Below, in pieces: positions 1-7,340 of a DNA stretch of 64,000 nucleotides (positions are counted from its first letter, which is position 1; the number at the start of each line of letters is the position of its first letter). Under the pieces are notes generated by a model, which saw only the letters and a program-made list of their open reading frames with translations, was not told where the DNA came from and did no database searches. The position numbers were made by a program, and so were the translations under genes. Source of the DNA: Shinella sp. WSJ-2 (GTDB lineage: Bacteria; Pseudomonadota; Alphaproteobacteria; Rhizobiales; Rhizobiaceae). The stretch is taken from the NCBI RefSeq assembly GCF_003432075.1, contig NZ_QWBU01000003.1, forward strand, positions 1 to 64,000, read 5' to 3'.

Positions 1-30
1 CTCAGTAACGCCATGTCAATCACTCCACAG

Positions 31-53
31 CCCTCGCTGAAAACTCGCGAGGG
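31..53 (+). terminator. Hairpin, possible terminator
   Basis: CCCTCGC (31-37) pairs with GCGAGGG (47-53) around a 9-base loop. No T-run follows, so it may be a stem-loop after an upstream gene outside the window rather than a strong intrinsic terminator. Confidence 0.35.
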
Positions 54-66
54 ACGGTTGAAACAT

Positions 67-121
67 GGGTCAATTCTCAATGGAAATATCGGGCTATGCC
101 GGGTCAGTTCTCAGTGGCAAT
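67..121. mobile_element. Probable IS21-family terminal repeats
   Basis: Two 21-bp direct repeats, 67-87 and 101-121, agree at 18 of 21 positions (both begin GGGTCA and end AAT) and are 13 bp apart. Closely spaced GGGTCA-type repeats of this kind are characteristic of the multiple terminal repeats of IS21-family elements downstream of istB. The transposase genes would lie left of the window. Identification is by pattern only. Confidence 0.4.
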
Positions 122-353
122 CAACACACACGCATTAAGTGTGGATTTTACTTGCCTCAACGAAAAGCAAGATTCCGGCGCAGAGGAGGCAAACCGGTCG
201 ATTCGGAAGTATCTATAGTATATTTCGAAGCATATCTCTTGGTTAGCAATTATTGCAAAACTCCCGGTTGGTTGAATTGCTTGATCAGCGTGCGATAATA
301 TTCTCTGTAAGGTCGTTGAATCTTACGATCTCAAGAAAACAAGGAGATAGACT
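122..353. other. Non-coding leader of the island segment
   Basis: Between the repeat pair and the first gene there is no convincing coding frame. The stretch is more A/T-rich than its surroundings and probably holds the promoter of the 354-1553 gene. A ribosome binding site (AAGGAG, 341-346) precedes the ATG at 354. No clear -35/-10 pair was identified. Confidence 0.4.
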
Positions 354-1553
354 ATGGGTATCATCAGCAAAGCGGCCGCATCGGCCCACCGCGCCCGCCC
401 CTTTTATGAGGAGCACGAAATCAGCGATGAGCTGAAGAGCGTGCTCGAGGAGGAGGCCAAGCACCTTGTCGGCGCGCGGCGCCGATCGACGGAGGATGCA
501 TTCGAAGAGGGGGAGCGTTTCGATAGGATCGCCACGCTTCTGCCCGAAGGGACCTTGGAGAAATGGGCGGTCGAATGTTGCGGCTACACCGCGCGGCACG
601 TGCGCACCAAGCGTGCGGTCCACCGCAACCTTCAGGCCTATAAGGAGATCCTGGTTGCGCTTGCCGTGGGTCCGACCGTGCTTGGAAAGATGAGTGCGGC
701 CACGCCCGAGCAGGTCGAACAGATCATCGGCTTTGCTAGCACGCATGATCGGCTGCGGGTTCAGGATGTCACGGCGATCATGTCCGGGTCAAAGGAGGAC
801 GTCGAGGAGAAGCCCGAACTCGATCCGTACGATGTCGGTGGGCCTGATGGGCTTAAGGCGATCATCGGCATCAAGGTGCGGGACGGCATGAAGTCGTTCG
901 TGAGGCATATCGAGGAGATCCGCACCCATGTGCTGGAGGCCTTGCCGAAGAACAACATCGTCAAGAAGGACCTCGCCGCGAAAATCCACCTCACGGCACG
1001 CCTCGCAAACCGCGAGTTGGAAAGCCTTGTGCAGTTCGTCCGGCCGCATCCGAACGACAGGCACACCATGACCTCGACCGAATTGCCGGCGAAATCCGGT
1101 TGGGAAAAGGTCAGCCGGTTGCTCTACAAGATGGGTAGCGAGACTTCTTGGCCTGACAAGGCCGAGCTTCGGACCTGGCTGGAGACAGAGGTCGTGCCGC
1201 TTCTGAACTGGGTGGTTCCCGAAAAGGGCGACCCGGTCAGGCCGGAGGTCAAGGCTGATGTTGCAGCAAGCGTGGTCGCGTCTGCCAACGCTGTCGCGGA
1301 CACTTCGGCCCCGGCGAAAACCTCGGCCTCGCCTAAGGCAAAGGCATCGAGCAGGCCGTCGTTGGAGGAGAACCTGGCGAGGCTCACGGATGGATTTGCC
1401 GCCATCATGACCGGTGACTTCAAGGTGCCCGCATCTGACGATGACGCCATCCCTTCGGTGGCCGAGGCGCTCGCCAAGCCTGAGAAGCGGTTTCAGCGCC
1501 CGGCGTTCATCGACAAGATCAAGCCGACTTCGCCACCGACGACCGCGGCGTGA
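354..1553 (+). CDS. Island protein, DUF3102-like, Ala-rich C-terminus
   Basis: A 399-residue protein of unknown function. Residues about 30-130 read as acidic helices followed by LLPEGTLEKWAVECCGYTAR and a charged helix, which resembles the plasmid and phage family DUF3102 (a helical region with a predicted DNA-binding-like segment). Residues about 300-340 form an Ala/Ser/Lys/Pro-rich linker, so the C-terminal 60 residues are probably a separate segment. No transmembrane helix or signal peptide is visible. The ATG at 354 is preceded by AAGGAG eight bases upstream, and a hairpin at 1607-1625 lies about 50 bp after the stop, so it is likely its own transcript. Family assignment is by eye; a role in maintenance or replication of the element is only a guess. 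Confidence 0.6.
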   Translation: MGIISKAAASAHRARPFYEEHEISDELKSVLEEEAKHLVGARRRSTEDAFEEGERFDRIATLLPEGTLEKWAVECCGYTARHVRTKRAVHRNLQAYKEILVALAVGPTVLGKMSAATPEQVEQIIGFASTHDRLRVQDVTAIMSGSKEDVEEKPELDPYDVGGPDGLKAIIGIKVRDGMKSFVRHIEEIRTHVLEALPKNNIVKKDLAAKIHLTARLANRELESLVQFVRPHPNDRHTMTSTELPAKSGWEKVSRLLYKMGSETSWPDKAELRTWLETEVVPLLNWVVPEKGDPVRPEVKADVAASVVASANAVADTSAPAKTSASPKAKASSRPSLEENLARLTDGFAAIMTGDFKVPASDDDAIPSVAEALAKPEKRFQRPAFIDKIKPTSPPTTAA

Positions 1554-1901
1554 AGCGGCAACGAAAACTGGAGGGCTGGATGTCCGGCCTTTCCATCAAC
1601 ATCGAGAGGGCCGCTTGTCGGCCCTTTCTCATTGGCGGCTTCGGTCGGGCATGATGATCGCTGAAGCGGTTGCCTTGCACTTGTCGCAGGCGCCCAGTGG
1701 GTCTCGGTTTAGAAGTCGCCGTGAGCCCGGCGTTAACCTTGTACCGGCTTCGTTCTCTTTTTGCAGTCCGGGACCTTGAGCCCAGCCTTGGGTCCTGTCA
1801 AGTTGAGGACGTTCCGGATGGCCGGAACAAGCGGCCCAAGCCGATGCTACCAACATCGACAAGGGCCTGACCGTCAACCTTGTACAAGAAGGAATCGGGC
1901 T
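1554..1901. other. Intergenic region with terminator and leader
   Basis: The 348-bp gap holds a hairpin (1607-1625) near its left end and a ribosome binding site (AAGAAGG) just before the ATG at 1902. Two similar strings, one near 1731-1745 (cGTTAACCTTGTACc) and one near 1871-1885 (cGTCAACCTTGTACa), could be a repeated regulatory motif. Nothing else recognisable. Confidence 0.4.
1605..1632 (+). terminator. Rho-independent terminator candidate
   Basis: AGGGCCG (1607-1613) pairs with CGGCCCT (1619-1625) around CTTGT, followed by TTCTC. It lies about 50 bp after the stop of the 354-1553 gene. The U-tract is short. Confidence 0.5.
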
Positions 1902-3017
1902 ATGAGCACGAATACCGTTTCTGTTCCCTCTGGGGAAGTTCTCCGTTCCATGATCGATGCGGCCGAGGCTGCCGCAGCTTCCAGATCCCGCCCACGCCCG
2001 TTCGGCCTTGGCCGCAATACGGCTCCGACTGCGGTTCACGAACCGGCGGTGCTGCGCCGTCATCCGCATCTGGTTCGCTTCGCCGATGTCGAGGCCGATC
2101 TCGACCTGCTGATCGACCGCGCCATTACCGCCATTGCCGATGGCGAACCGATCGAGGACGCGATCCTCGGCCACTACGTTCATATCGCCTCGCTGGTGCG
2201 GGCCGTCTCGTTCCGGGAGGGCAAGCTGTTGGAGCAGGCGGTCGAACGGCTGGCGAAAGCCAATCCCAACGTGCTGGTGCTGACCCAGTCGTTGAAGCTG
2301 CCGTTGGTCAAGGCGGCCATGGAAGCGGTGGCCGGAAACGACTGGTCGAGCCTCGATGGCGTGAAGCTCGATTGCGAGGCGCCGGCCAAGGGCAGCTACA
2401 CGCCGGACCTGATCGTCGTGAACCGCGCCCGGCACACGGCCTATATCCTCGACGTCAAACGGTCGCTCGCGTCCTATGGCGACACGAGCCGGCTTGAGGA
2501 ACTGAAGCTCAAGATGATGGCGTCGGCGATGGTTCTGCCGGACTGGCTCTACAAGAACCAGAAGCGGCTGATGGTGGATGCGGTCGAAGTGGCGATCGTC
2601 GACGGCGCCAGCCGCCCGAGCGATCATGCCAACGGGGTCTGGGCGCTCTCAGAACTCGACGACCTCTTGGAGATCGATGGTGTGGCCGACTGCATGGCCG
2701 AACTGCGTCTGCGCTTCGGCATCCGGGTGCAGCAGCTTCTCGAAGCCGAGGCGTGCAAGGCACTTGGCCTGGACAGGGCGCCCGTCATGGATCCGCGAGC
2801 GATGTCCTCGGCTGTGACCGCGGCGCTCCATCCGCGGATCAACCTCAATGGACCGAGCCGGAGTTACGAAGAAGATCTGGCTGCCCGATCTTGCGACGAT
2901 GACGATCTGCGCGATCGCCTCGATGATGACGGCTTCAGGGACGCCTATGAAACCGAGGATGATGAACCGGTCCCCATGTTTGTGCGGGTTGGCTTTGCCC
3001 GACGCCATCGGCACTGA
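1902..3017 (+). CDS. Island protein with PD-(D/E)XK nuclease-like motif
   Basis: A 371-residue protein. Residues 168-186 read P-D-L-I-V-V, then 10 residues, then I-L-D-V-K: Asp169, 14 residues, Asp184-x-Lys186. This spacing, within hydrophobic strand-like segments, matches the catalytic signature of PD-(D/E)XK nucleases and restriction-like endonuclease folds. Helices before it (about 60-150) and a helical, acidic C-terminus (about 320-360, with the run DDDDLRDRLDDD) are of unknown role. The ATG at 1902 is preferred over upstream in-frame starts because AAGAAGG sits just before it. It lies between the DUF3102-like gene and the split-FtsH operon, same strand. Nuclease activity is an inference from the motif; no recognised family name was assigned. 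Confidence 0.6.
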   Translation: MSTNTVSVPSGEVLRSMIDAAEAAAASRSRPRPFGLGRNTAPTAVHEPAVLRRHPHLVRFADVEADLDLLIDRAITAIADGEPIEDAILGHYVHIASLVRAVSFREGKLLEQAVERLAKANPNVLVLTQSLKLPLVKAAMEAVAGNDWSSLDGVKLDCEAPAKGSYTPDLIVVNRARHTAYILDVKRSLASYGDTSRLEELKLKMMASAMVLPDWLYKNQKRLMVDAVEVAIVDGASRPSDHANGVWALSELDDLLEIDGVADCMAELRLRFGIRVQQLLEAEACKALGLDRAPVMDPRAMSSAVTAALHPRINLNGPSRSYEEDLAARSCDDDDLRDRLDDDGFRDAYETEDDEPVPMFVRVGFARRHRH

Positions 3018-3075
3018 TCGAGCACGTCACCCGACTGCCGTTGATGCCTATTGCCTGATGGCCTGACCGCCGCGC

Positions 3076-3094
3076 CCTGACGCTTGCCGTCAGG
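3076..3094 (+). terminator. Hairpin after the nuclease-like gene
   Basis: CCTGACG (3076-3082) pairs with CGTCAGG (3088-3094), loop CTTGC, with a further GCGC/GCGC extension on the flanks. No T-run follows, so it may be a weak or factor-dependent terminator. Confidence 0.35.
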
Positions 3095-3202
3095 CGCCGG
3101 ATGTCGACCGCCATGTGTGACCATCAGGCCTCGAGGCCGCGGTTTTCCCTTTCCATCTCCCAATGACGCTGGACCCGAGCGTGGTTCGGCGAAGGAGTTT
3201 CC

Positions 3203-3709
3203 ATGTCTTCCGACATCACCCCGGATGCGCCGCCACGCATCCGCTGCGAGGCAATCAAATCGCCCTCGACGTCACTGAACCCCACCTGTCATCATTCGCA
3301 TGGCACCGTCCTCCGCTATCTCGGACCTGCTCGTCATGATCCGCCTGCTGACCATCCGGCGTTCCTGATCGGACTGGCGCTTGGTCATGTCAGGCAGGGC
3401 GATGGTCTGACCGGCACCGTGCCGGACACGGTCATCAGCCGACTGCAGGCGCAGGCCGATCGTGGCAATCCCGCCTGCCGCCTGCTGCTCGACTGGCTCG
3501 GTAACCGCAATCGCAATCTCGTGGCTCAGCTTCAGTCGGATGCTGAGGATCCGAGTCTAGCCGCGCCCCGTCCGCTTCGTCGCCGGATCCGGGAGCGTCG
3601 CCGGGCTGGGCCGGGGAGTTTGAAGAAACACACGGCGGTGAAGGCGGGATCATCCGGTCCTAAAACGGCAATTATTGCCGCGATGACGGAGGGCCGGATC
3701 GATGAATAA
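3203..3709 (+). CDS. Small unknown protein, first gene of split-FtsH operon
   Basis: A 168-residue protein that I do not recognise. The middle (about 50-110) is helical, with HPAFLIGLALGHVRQGDGL and a following ADRGNPACRLLLDWLGNRN; the C-terminal 60 residues are strongly basic (RPLRRRIRERRRAGPG). There is no signal peptide or membrane helix. The stop overlaps the start of the AAA+ ATPase gene by 8 bp (ATGAATAA at 3702-3709), so the two are translationally coupled and probably act together, perhaps as an adaptor or substrate-delivery factor. That role is inference from position only. Confidence 0.6.
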   Translation: MSSDITPDAPPRIRCEAIKSPSTSLNPTCHHSHGTVLRYLGPARHDPPADHPAFLIGLALGHVRQGDGLTGTVPDTVISRLQAQADRGNPACRLLLDWLGNRNRNLVAQLQSDAEDPSLAAPRPLRRRIRERRRAGPGSLKKHTAVKAGSSGPKTAIIAAMTEGRIDE

Positions 3710-5663
3710 ACTCGCCCGTCTTCTGCTGTGCCGTCTCGACCGTGTCGCCCGCCAGGACGCCCAGCGCAACGCCCATGCCAATGGGCTTCTGTCTCTGAAG
3801 ATCGTCGAGGTCGATGGTCATCTCCTGCGTCGCTACAGTCCCGCATTTGATACCGAGCGAATGGGGGGCGATCGGGATCGGGACCTCGCCTGGATCCGCC
3901 GCACCTTCGCGGCCTATCTTCTGCCGCCGCCCCAGCAGTCCGACATTGTGGTGACTGAGGGGAAGGCGTCGACAGCGTTGCTACCGTCGCTCTACCGGCC
4001 AGGTCAAGCCACAGCCGATGATCATGCCGCAGCAGTCGATCACAGACGCCGTGCCTATGCCGTCGGTCTTGTTGGCCGGGCGGGCCGGGCACCGCTGGTC
4101 AGTAACATCGTGGCGGCTCTGGTGCTGGCGCGCGCGATCGAAAACACGCGCATGCCGCTTGCCAGGATCGTCCAGACGATTGCCATGGCGGCGCCAGTTG
4201 TCTCATTGCACGCACCCGTGGCCGGCTTCGAACGGGCCATGCGGCGGTTGATCGAATTGCCGGGCTTTCTTCCCGGGGCTGTTCCGAACGGCATCGACGG
4301 TGACTATGTCTATGACGATGGCAGCTTCGCGGTCGCCGAAGGCACAGGGCGTGCGTACATCCAGTTCATCGGCGAGTCGGTCCATCGCCTGACAGGCGCC
4401 ACGCTTCAGCGGCGACTGGTCAATGCGCTGACGCGGGATTATCCGGTCGTTGCGATCTCGGAGACGGCACAGCACATCCCATCCGAGATCAGCATCGCGG
4501 CCGATGTCGCTCTGGTGGGCGGCTGGTTGGACTATCCCTTCGTCAGCATGATGCTTGAGGCCATGTATGGTGATGTCGGTCTGGCGGCGCTCACCCGATG
4601 GACGACCGCTTATGACGCGCATTATCTGACCATCGATGACGTGGTGCTGGCCTTCCGGCCGGGTCGCGGCGCGCCAGAAGTGATTGACGTGCTGGCCTCG
4701 CTGACCGAGCGCAATCGTGTTGCCGCTCGCGATGGCGATGATGAGGACGACGAACCAGCATCCAAGGCCACCGGAAAATCCTCGAAGTCGAAACAGGACG
4801 CGTCGCCGGAGAAATCCTCCTCCGGAAAAGACAGTGGCGGCGGGTGGAAGCGTGACAAGCCGTCGGGTGCCGAGGTCATCCAGCCGGAGCCATGGGGGCC
4901 GGGGCAAGACGATCGCCCGTCGCTGATGGTCGAGACGCTCTCCGGATACGGCAAGGCCAAGACCTGGGCGCTGGATCTCAAGGCCGATCTCGCCGATCAC
5001 AGGGCAGGGGCTCTCGCCTGGTCTGACATGAGCACCAAACTATTGCTGCACGGTCCGCCCGGGACCGGCAAGACGACGTTTGCGCGGGCGCTGTGCAACA
5101 GCCTGCAGGTGCCGCTGGTCGCCACATCGGTCTCGACCTGGCTGCAGGGCGGCCATCTCAACGATGTCATCGCCAAGATGGCCAAGACCTTTGCCGAGGC
5201 CCGCGCGATTGCCCCGTCCATTCTGTTCATCGACGAGATCGATGGCATCGGCAAGCGGCAGCCGGCAGAGCGGGAATATGCGGACTACTGGAACACGGTG
5301 GTCAACAAGGCGCTCGAACTGCTGGACGGCGCCGTGAAATCCGAAGGGCTGGTCATCGTGGGGGCCACCAATCGGCCGGACCAGATTGATGATGCAATCA
5401 AACGCTCCGGGCGACTGGAAACGCATATCGAAATCCCGATGCCTGATGTCGCAACGCTTGCGGCCATCTTTATGCATCATCTCGGTGACGATCTGGCGGT
5501 GCTGATTGGCGATGCTGGAAAACTGAACGGTGAGGCTCACGACGAAGTGGAGGCGGACGCCGCGGGAACGCATGTGGAAGGCCCGCCGCCGCCAGAAAAT
5601 GATGCCGCCGGAGACAGTGATGAACACGGCTCAGGTGACACCCGGAAAGGAAGGACGACATGA
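3702..5663 (+). CDS. AAA+ ATPase, FtsH/CDC48-type core, split from protease
   Basis: A 653-residue ATPase. Residues 1-340 are an uncharacterised N-terminal region, followed by a Ser/Lys/Asp-rich linker (about 345-400). The AAA+ module has Walker A GPPGTGKT (451-458), Walker B ILFIDEID (507-514) and a second region of homology from about residue 554 (GATNRPDQIDDA and the RSGRLE arginines). The C-terminal 60 residues are acidic and low-complexity. No transmembrane segment precedes the AAA domain, unlike canonical FtsH. The lid helices are not in this chain but at the start of the next gene, which it overlaps by ATGA (5660-5663). It is expected to unfold substrates for that M41 protease. Membership of the AAA+ superfamily is certain; the complex is inferred. 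Confidence 0.85.
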   Translation: MNKLARLLLCRLDRVARQDAQRNAHANGLLSLKIVEVDGHLLRRYSPAFDTERMGGDRDRDLAWIRRTFAAYLLPPPQQSDIVVTEGKASTALLPSLYRPGQATADDHAAAVDHRRRAYAVGLVGRAGRAPLVSNIVAALVLARAIENTRMPLARIVQTIAMAAPVVSLHAPVAGFERAMRRLIELPGFLPGAVPNGIDGDYVYDDGSFAVAEGTGRAYIQFIGESVHRLTGATLQRRLVNALTRDYPVVAISETAQHIPSEISIAADVALVGGWLDYPFVSMMLEAMYGDVGLAALTRWTTAYDAHYLTIDDVVLAFRPGRGAPEVIDVLASLTERNRVAARDGDDEDDEPASKATGKSSKSKQDASPEKSSSGKDSGGGWKRDKPSGAEVIQPEPWGPGQDDRPSLMVETLSGYGKAKTWALDLKADLADHRAGALAWSDMSTKLLLHGPPGTGKTTFARALCNSLQVPLVATSVSTWLQGGHLNDVIAKMAKTFAEARAIAPSILFIDEIDGIGKRQPAEREYADYWNTVVNKALELLDGAVKSEGLVIVGATNRPDQIDDAIKRSGRLETHIEIPMPDVATLAAIFMHHLGDDLAVLIGDAGKLNGEAHDEVEADAAGTHVEGPPPPENDAAGDSDEHGSGDTRKGRTT

Positions 5664-6427
5664 CAACGACATCGAAGCATCTCGAACCGGGCACACCTGA
5701 GGCAGCCGCGTCGGTGCTAAAGCGGCTGGCAACCAAGGCGATGGGCCTGACCGGAGCCGACATCGAGCGGATCGTTCGCCAGGCACGGCTGAAGGCACGG
5801 CGCGAGAAGCGTGCGATCCGGTTCGAGGATCTTGAGGACGGTATCCGAATGGACCGGCCGCAGGTGCCTTATGATCTGCGGTGGCGCTTCGCGATCCACG
5901 AAGCCGGACATGCGGTCGTCCATCATGCGCTGCGGCTCGGCCCGATCCATGGCCTGAACATCGATACATCGGGAGGCGGTGGCTATAGCCAGCTCGGCTT
6001 CACCGCGTCCGGCAGCGATACGCTCGGCTATCGCGAGGACATGCTTGCGATGCTGATGGCCGGGCGGGCCGCGGAACAGATTGTGGTCGGTGCGATCTCC
6101 TCGGGCTCCGGCGGCACCGAGGACAGCGATCTCGCGCGGGCAACGAGACTGGCGCTCGCCATGGAGCGTTCCCTGGGCTTCGGCGCGATCCAGCCACTGC
6201 TCTATCGTGATGACAAGGACCCGACCGCCGTGCTTGACAGCAATCCGGATCTCGCGGCGCGCATTCATGCACGATTGGAAAAGGCGCTGGCGCGGGCAGT
6301 CGAGGTTCTGGGCGAGAACAGGGACAAGCTCAATGCCCTCATCAAGGCCCTGTTCGATGCCCAGGCTTTGGATGGCGGTGCCGTCAAGCAGCTTCTCAGG
6401 CAGGGTGATCGGACGGCTGGAAACTGA
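5660..6427 (+). CDS. M41 FtsH-type zinc protease with AAA lid, stand-alone
   Basis: A 255-residue metalloprotease. Residues about 18-60 (MGLTGADIERIVRQARLKA, then a basic helix) correspond to the AAA lid that in FtsH lies between ATPase and protease. HEAGH at 80-84 is the zinc-binding site, and Asp157 in SDLARAT is the expected third ligand. The remaining helices match the M41 fold. The start overlaps the ATPase stop as ATGA, with GGAAAGGAAGG just upstream as ribosome binding site. The chain has no ATPase or membrane anchor of its own, so it presumably needs the upstream AAA+ partner and should be soluble. Both active-site motifs are intact, so it looks functional rather than a fragment. Substrate unknown. 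Confidence 0.88.
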   Translation: MTTTSKHLEPGTPEAAASVLKRLATKAMGLTGADIERIVRQARLKARREKRAIRFEDLEDGIRMDRPQVPYDLRWRFAIHEAGHAVVHHALRLGPIHGLNIDTSGGGGYSQLGFTASGSDTLGYREDMLAMLMAGRAAEQIVVGAISSGSGGTEDSDLARATRLALAMERSLGFGAIQPLLYRDDKDPTAVLDSNPDLAARIHARLEKALARAVEVLGENRDKLNALIKALFDAQALDGGAVKQLLRQGDRTAGN

Positions 6428-6810
6428 CAGCATGCCGTCCGACCAAACGGCGCCTGGCGCCCGGTGCTAGGGCAATGATGTGACCTGATCTGGCTTGAGT
6501 TGGCTTGGATTGCAGACGACTTGTCTCAAGTTGCCCGCAATCTAAGACAAGTTGCGCTCATTTGATTCCGTGGTCTGGATTTTTGATTCGAAGTTCCAGG
6601 AGGCTGATTCAGCAACGGCGTTTGCCTCGGGGTAACCTGTGTCGATGCGACATGACGTGCCCGCACGTTGAGGCAAATTGCGGTCTTTTGATTCAAGGTC
6701 CCAGGCCACCGATTCTCAACTCTGGAATTCCGATTCCGCCAAACGGCGCTTGCGCCGGTCAGCCGGTCCCTCGACCATAGGAGAGGCCGAGGAGCAGGAG
6801 GGTGGAGATC
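6428..6810. repeat. Non-coding repeat region within the island
   Basis: This gap carries two diverged copies of a block of about 75 bp (about 6550-6626 and 6675-6754). Each contains TTTTGATTC, a CCAGG, further GATTC copies, and ends in a near-palindrome of the type CAAACGGCGTTTG. Copies of the near-palindrome are at 6443-6457, 6612-6626 and 6738-6754, with two more at 7183-7199 and 7231-7247 beyond the next gene. No convincing gene lies here. The repeats may be binding sites for an island protein or relics of duplication. Confidence 0.5.
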
Positions 6811-7125
6811 ATGAGTATCACGATGGCAAGGCAGCGGCAGAAGGCGCTTCGCGACGCCAACAGGCAGGCACGGCGTCCCGACCGCGACGATGTTGCAAGG
6901 GTGGCGTTGTTCTGGTTGATCCGCCGCGCCGTGGACAAGGGCCAGGAGGCCGAGCTTGAAACGTTCCAGGGCGTGATCGTCTCCATGCTGACCGAGCAGG
7001 GCTTCGATGGGCGCGAATGCGATGCCGTCTTCGATGACCTCGTCGCCAAATACCGGTCCGGTGGTCTTCCCTTCCGCAGGAAGCTCCATCTGCTCTTTCC
7101 GGACCGAAACGAACGGGAGACGTGA
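6811..7125 (+). CDS. Small unknown island protein
   Basis: A 104-residue protein, unrecognised. The N-terminus is basic (RQRQKALRDANRQARRPDRD), followed by a helical body (ARVALFWLIRRAVDKGQE, then FQGVIVSMLTEQGF) and a basic end. The ATG at 6811 is chosen over a GTG nine bases upstream because AGGAGG (6797-6802) sits at ideal spacing. It lies between the repeat blocks and the recombinase and shows no signal peptide. Confidence 0.55.
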   Translation: MSITMARQRQKALRDANRQARRPDRDDVARVALFWLIRRAVDKGQEAELETFQGVIVSMLTEQGFDGRECDAVFDDLVAKYRSGGLPFRRKLHLLFPDRNERET

Positions 7126-7340
7126 GCCGTCACTCTATCGACCCGGCGACTTCCTCCACCATCCTCTTCCCACGGTCCTCGCGCCAAACGGCGTTTGCTC
7201 ATTGGATACCTGCTCCCCCCATTACTTCTTAAAACGCCGTTTGATTCTGAATCGATTTTCCAGAGTGCGATAACGCACCCGTCGTGTTGCTGCGCCATGC
7301 AGCGAGGCAAGGTGCGGAAATTATTTCCGCACCGGTTTCA
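7126..7340. other. Non-coding gap with two inverted-repeat motifs
   Basis: The region holds two copies of the island near-palindrome in opposite orientation, GCCAAACGGCGTTTGCT (7183-7199) and AAAACGCCGTTTGATTC (7231-7247), and no supportable gene. Confidence 0.4.
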
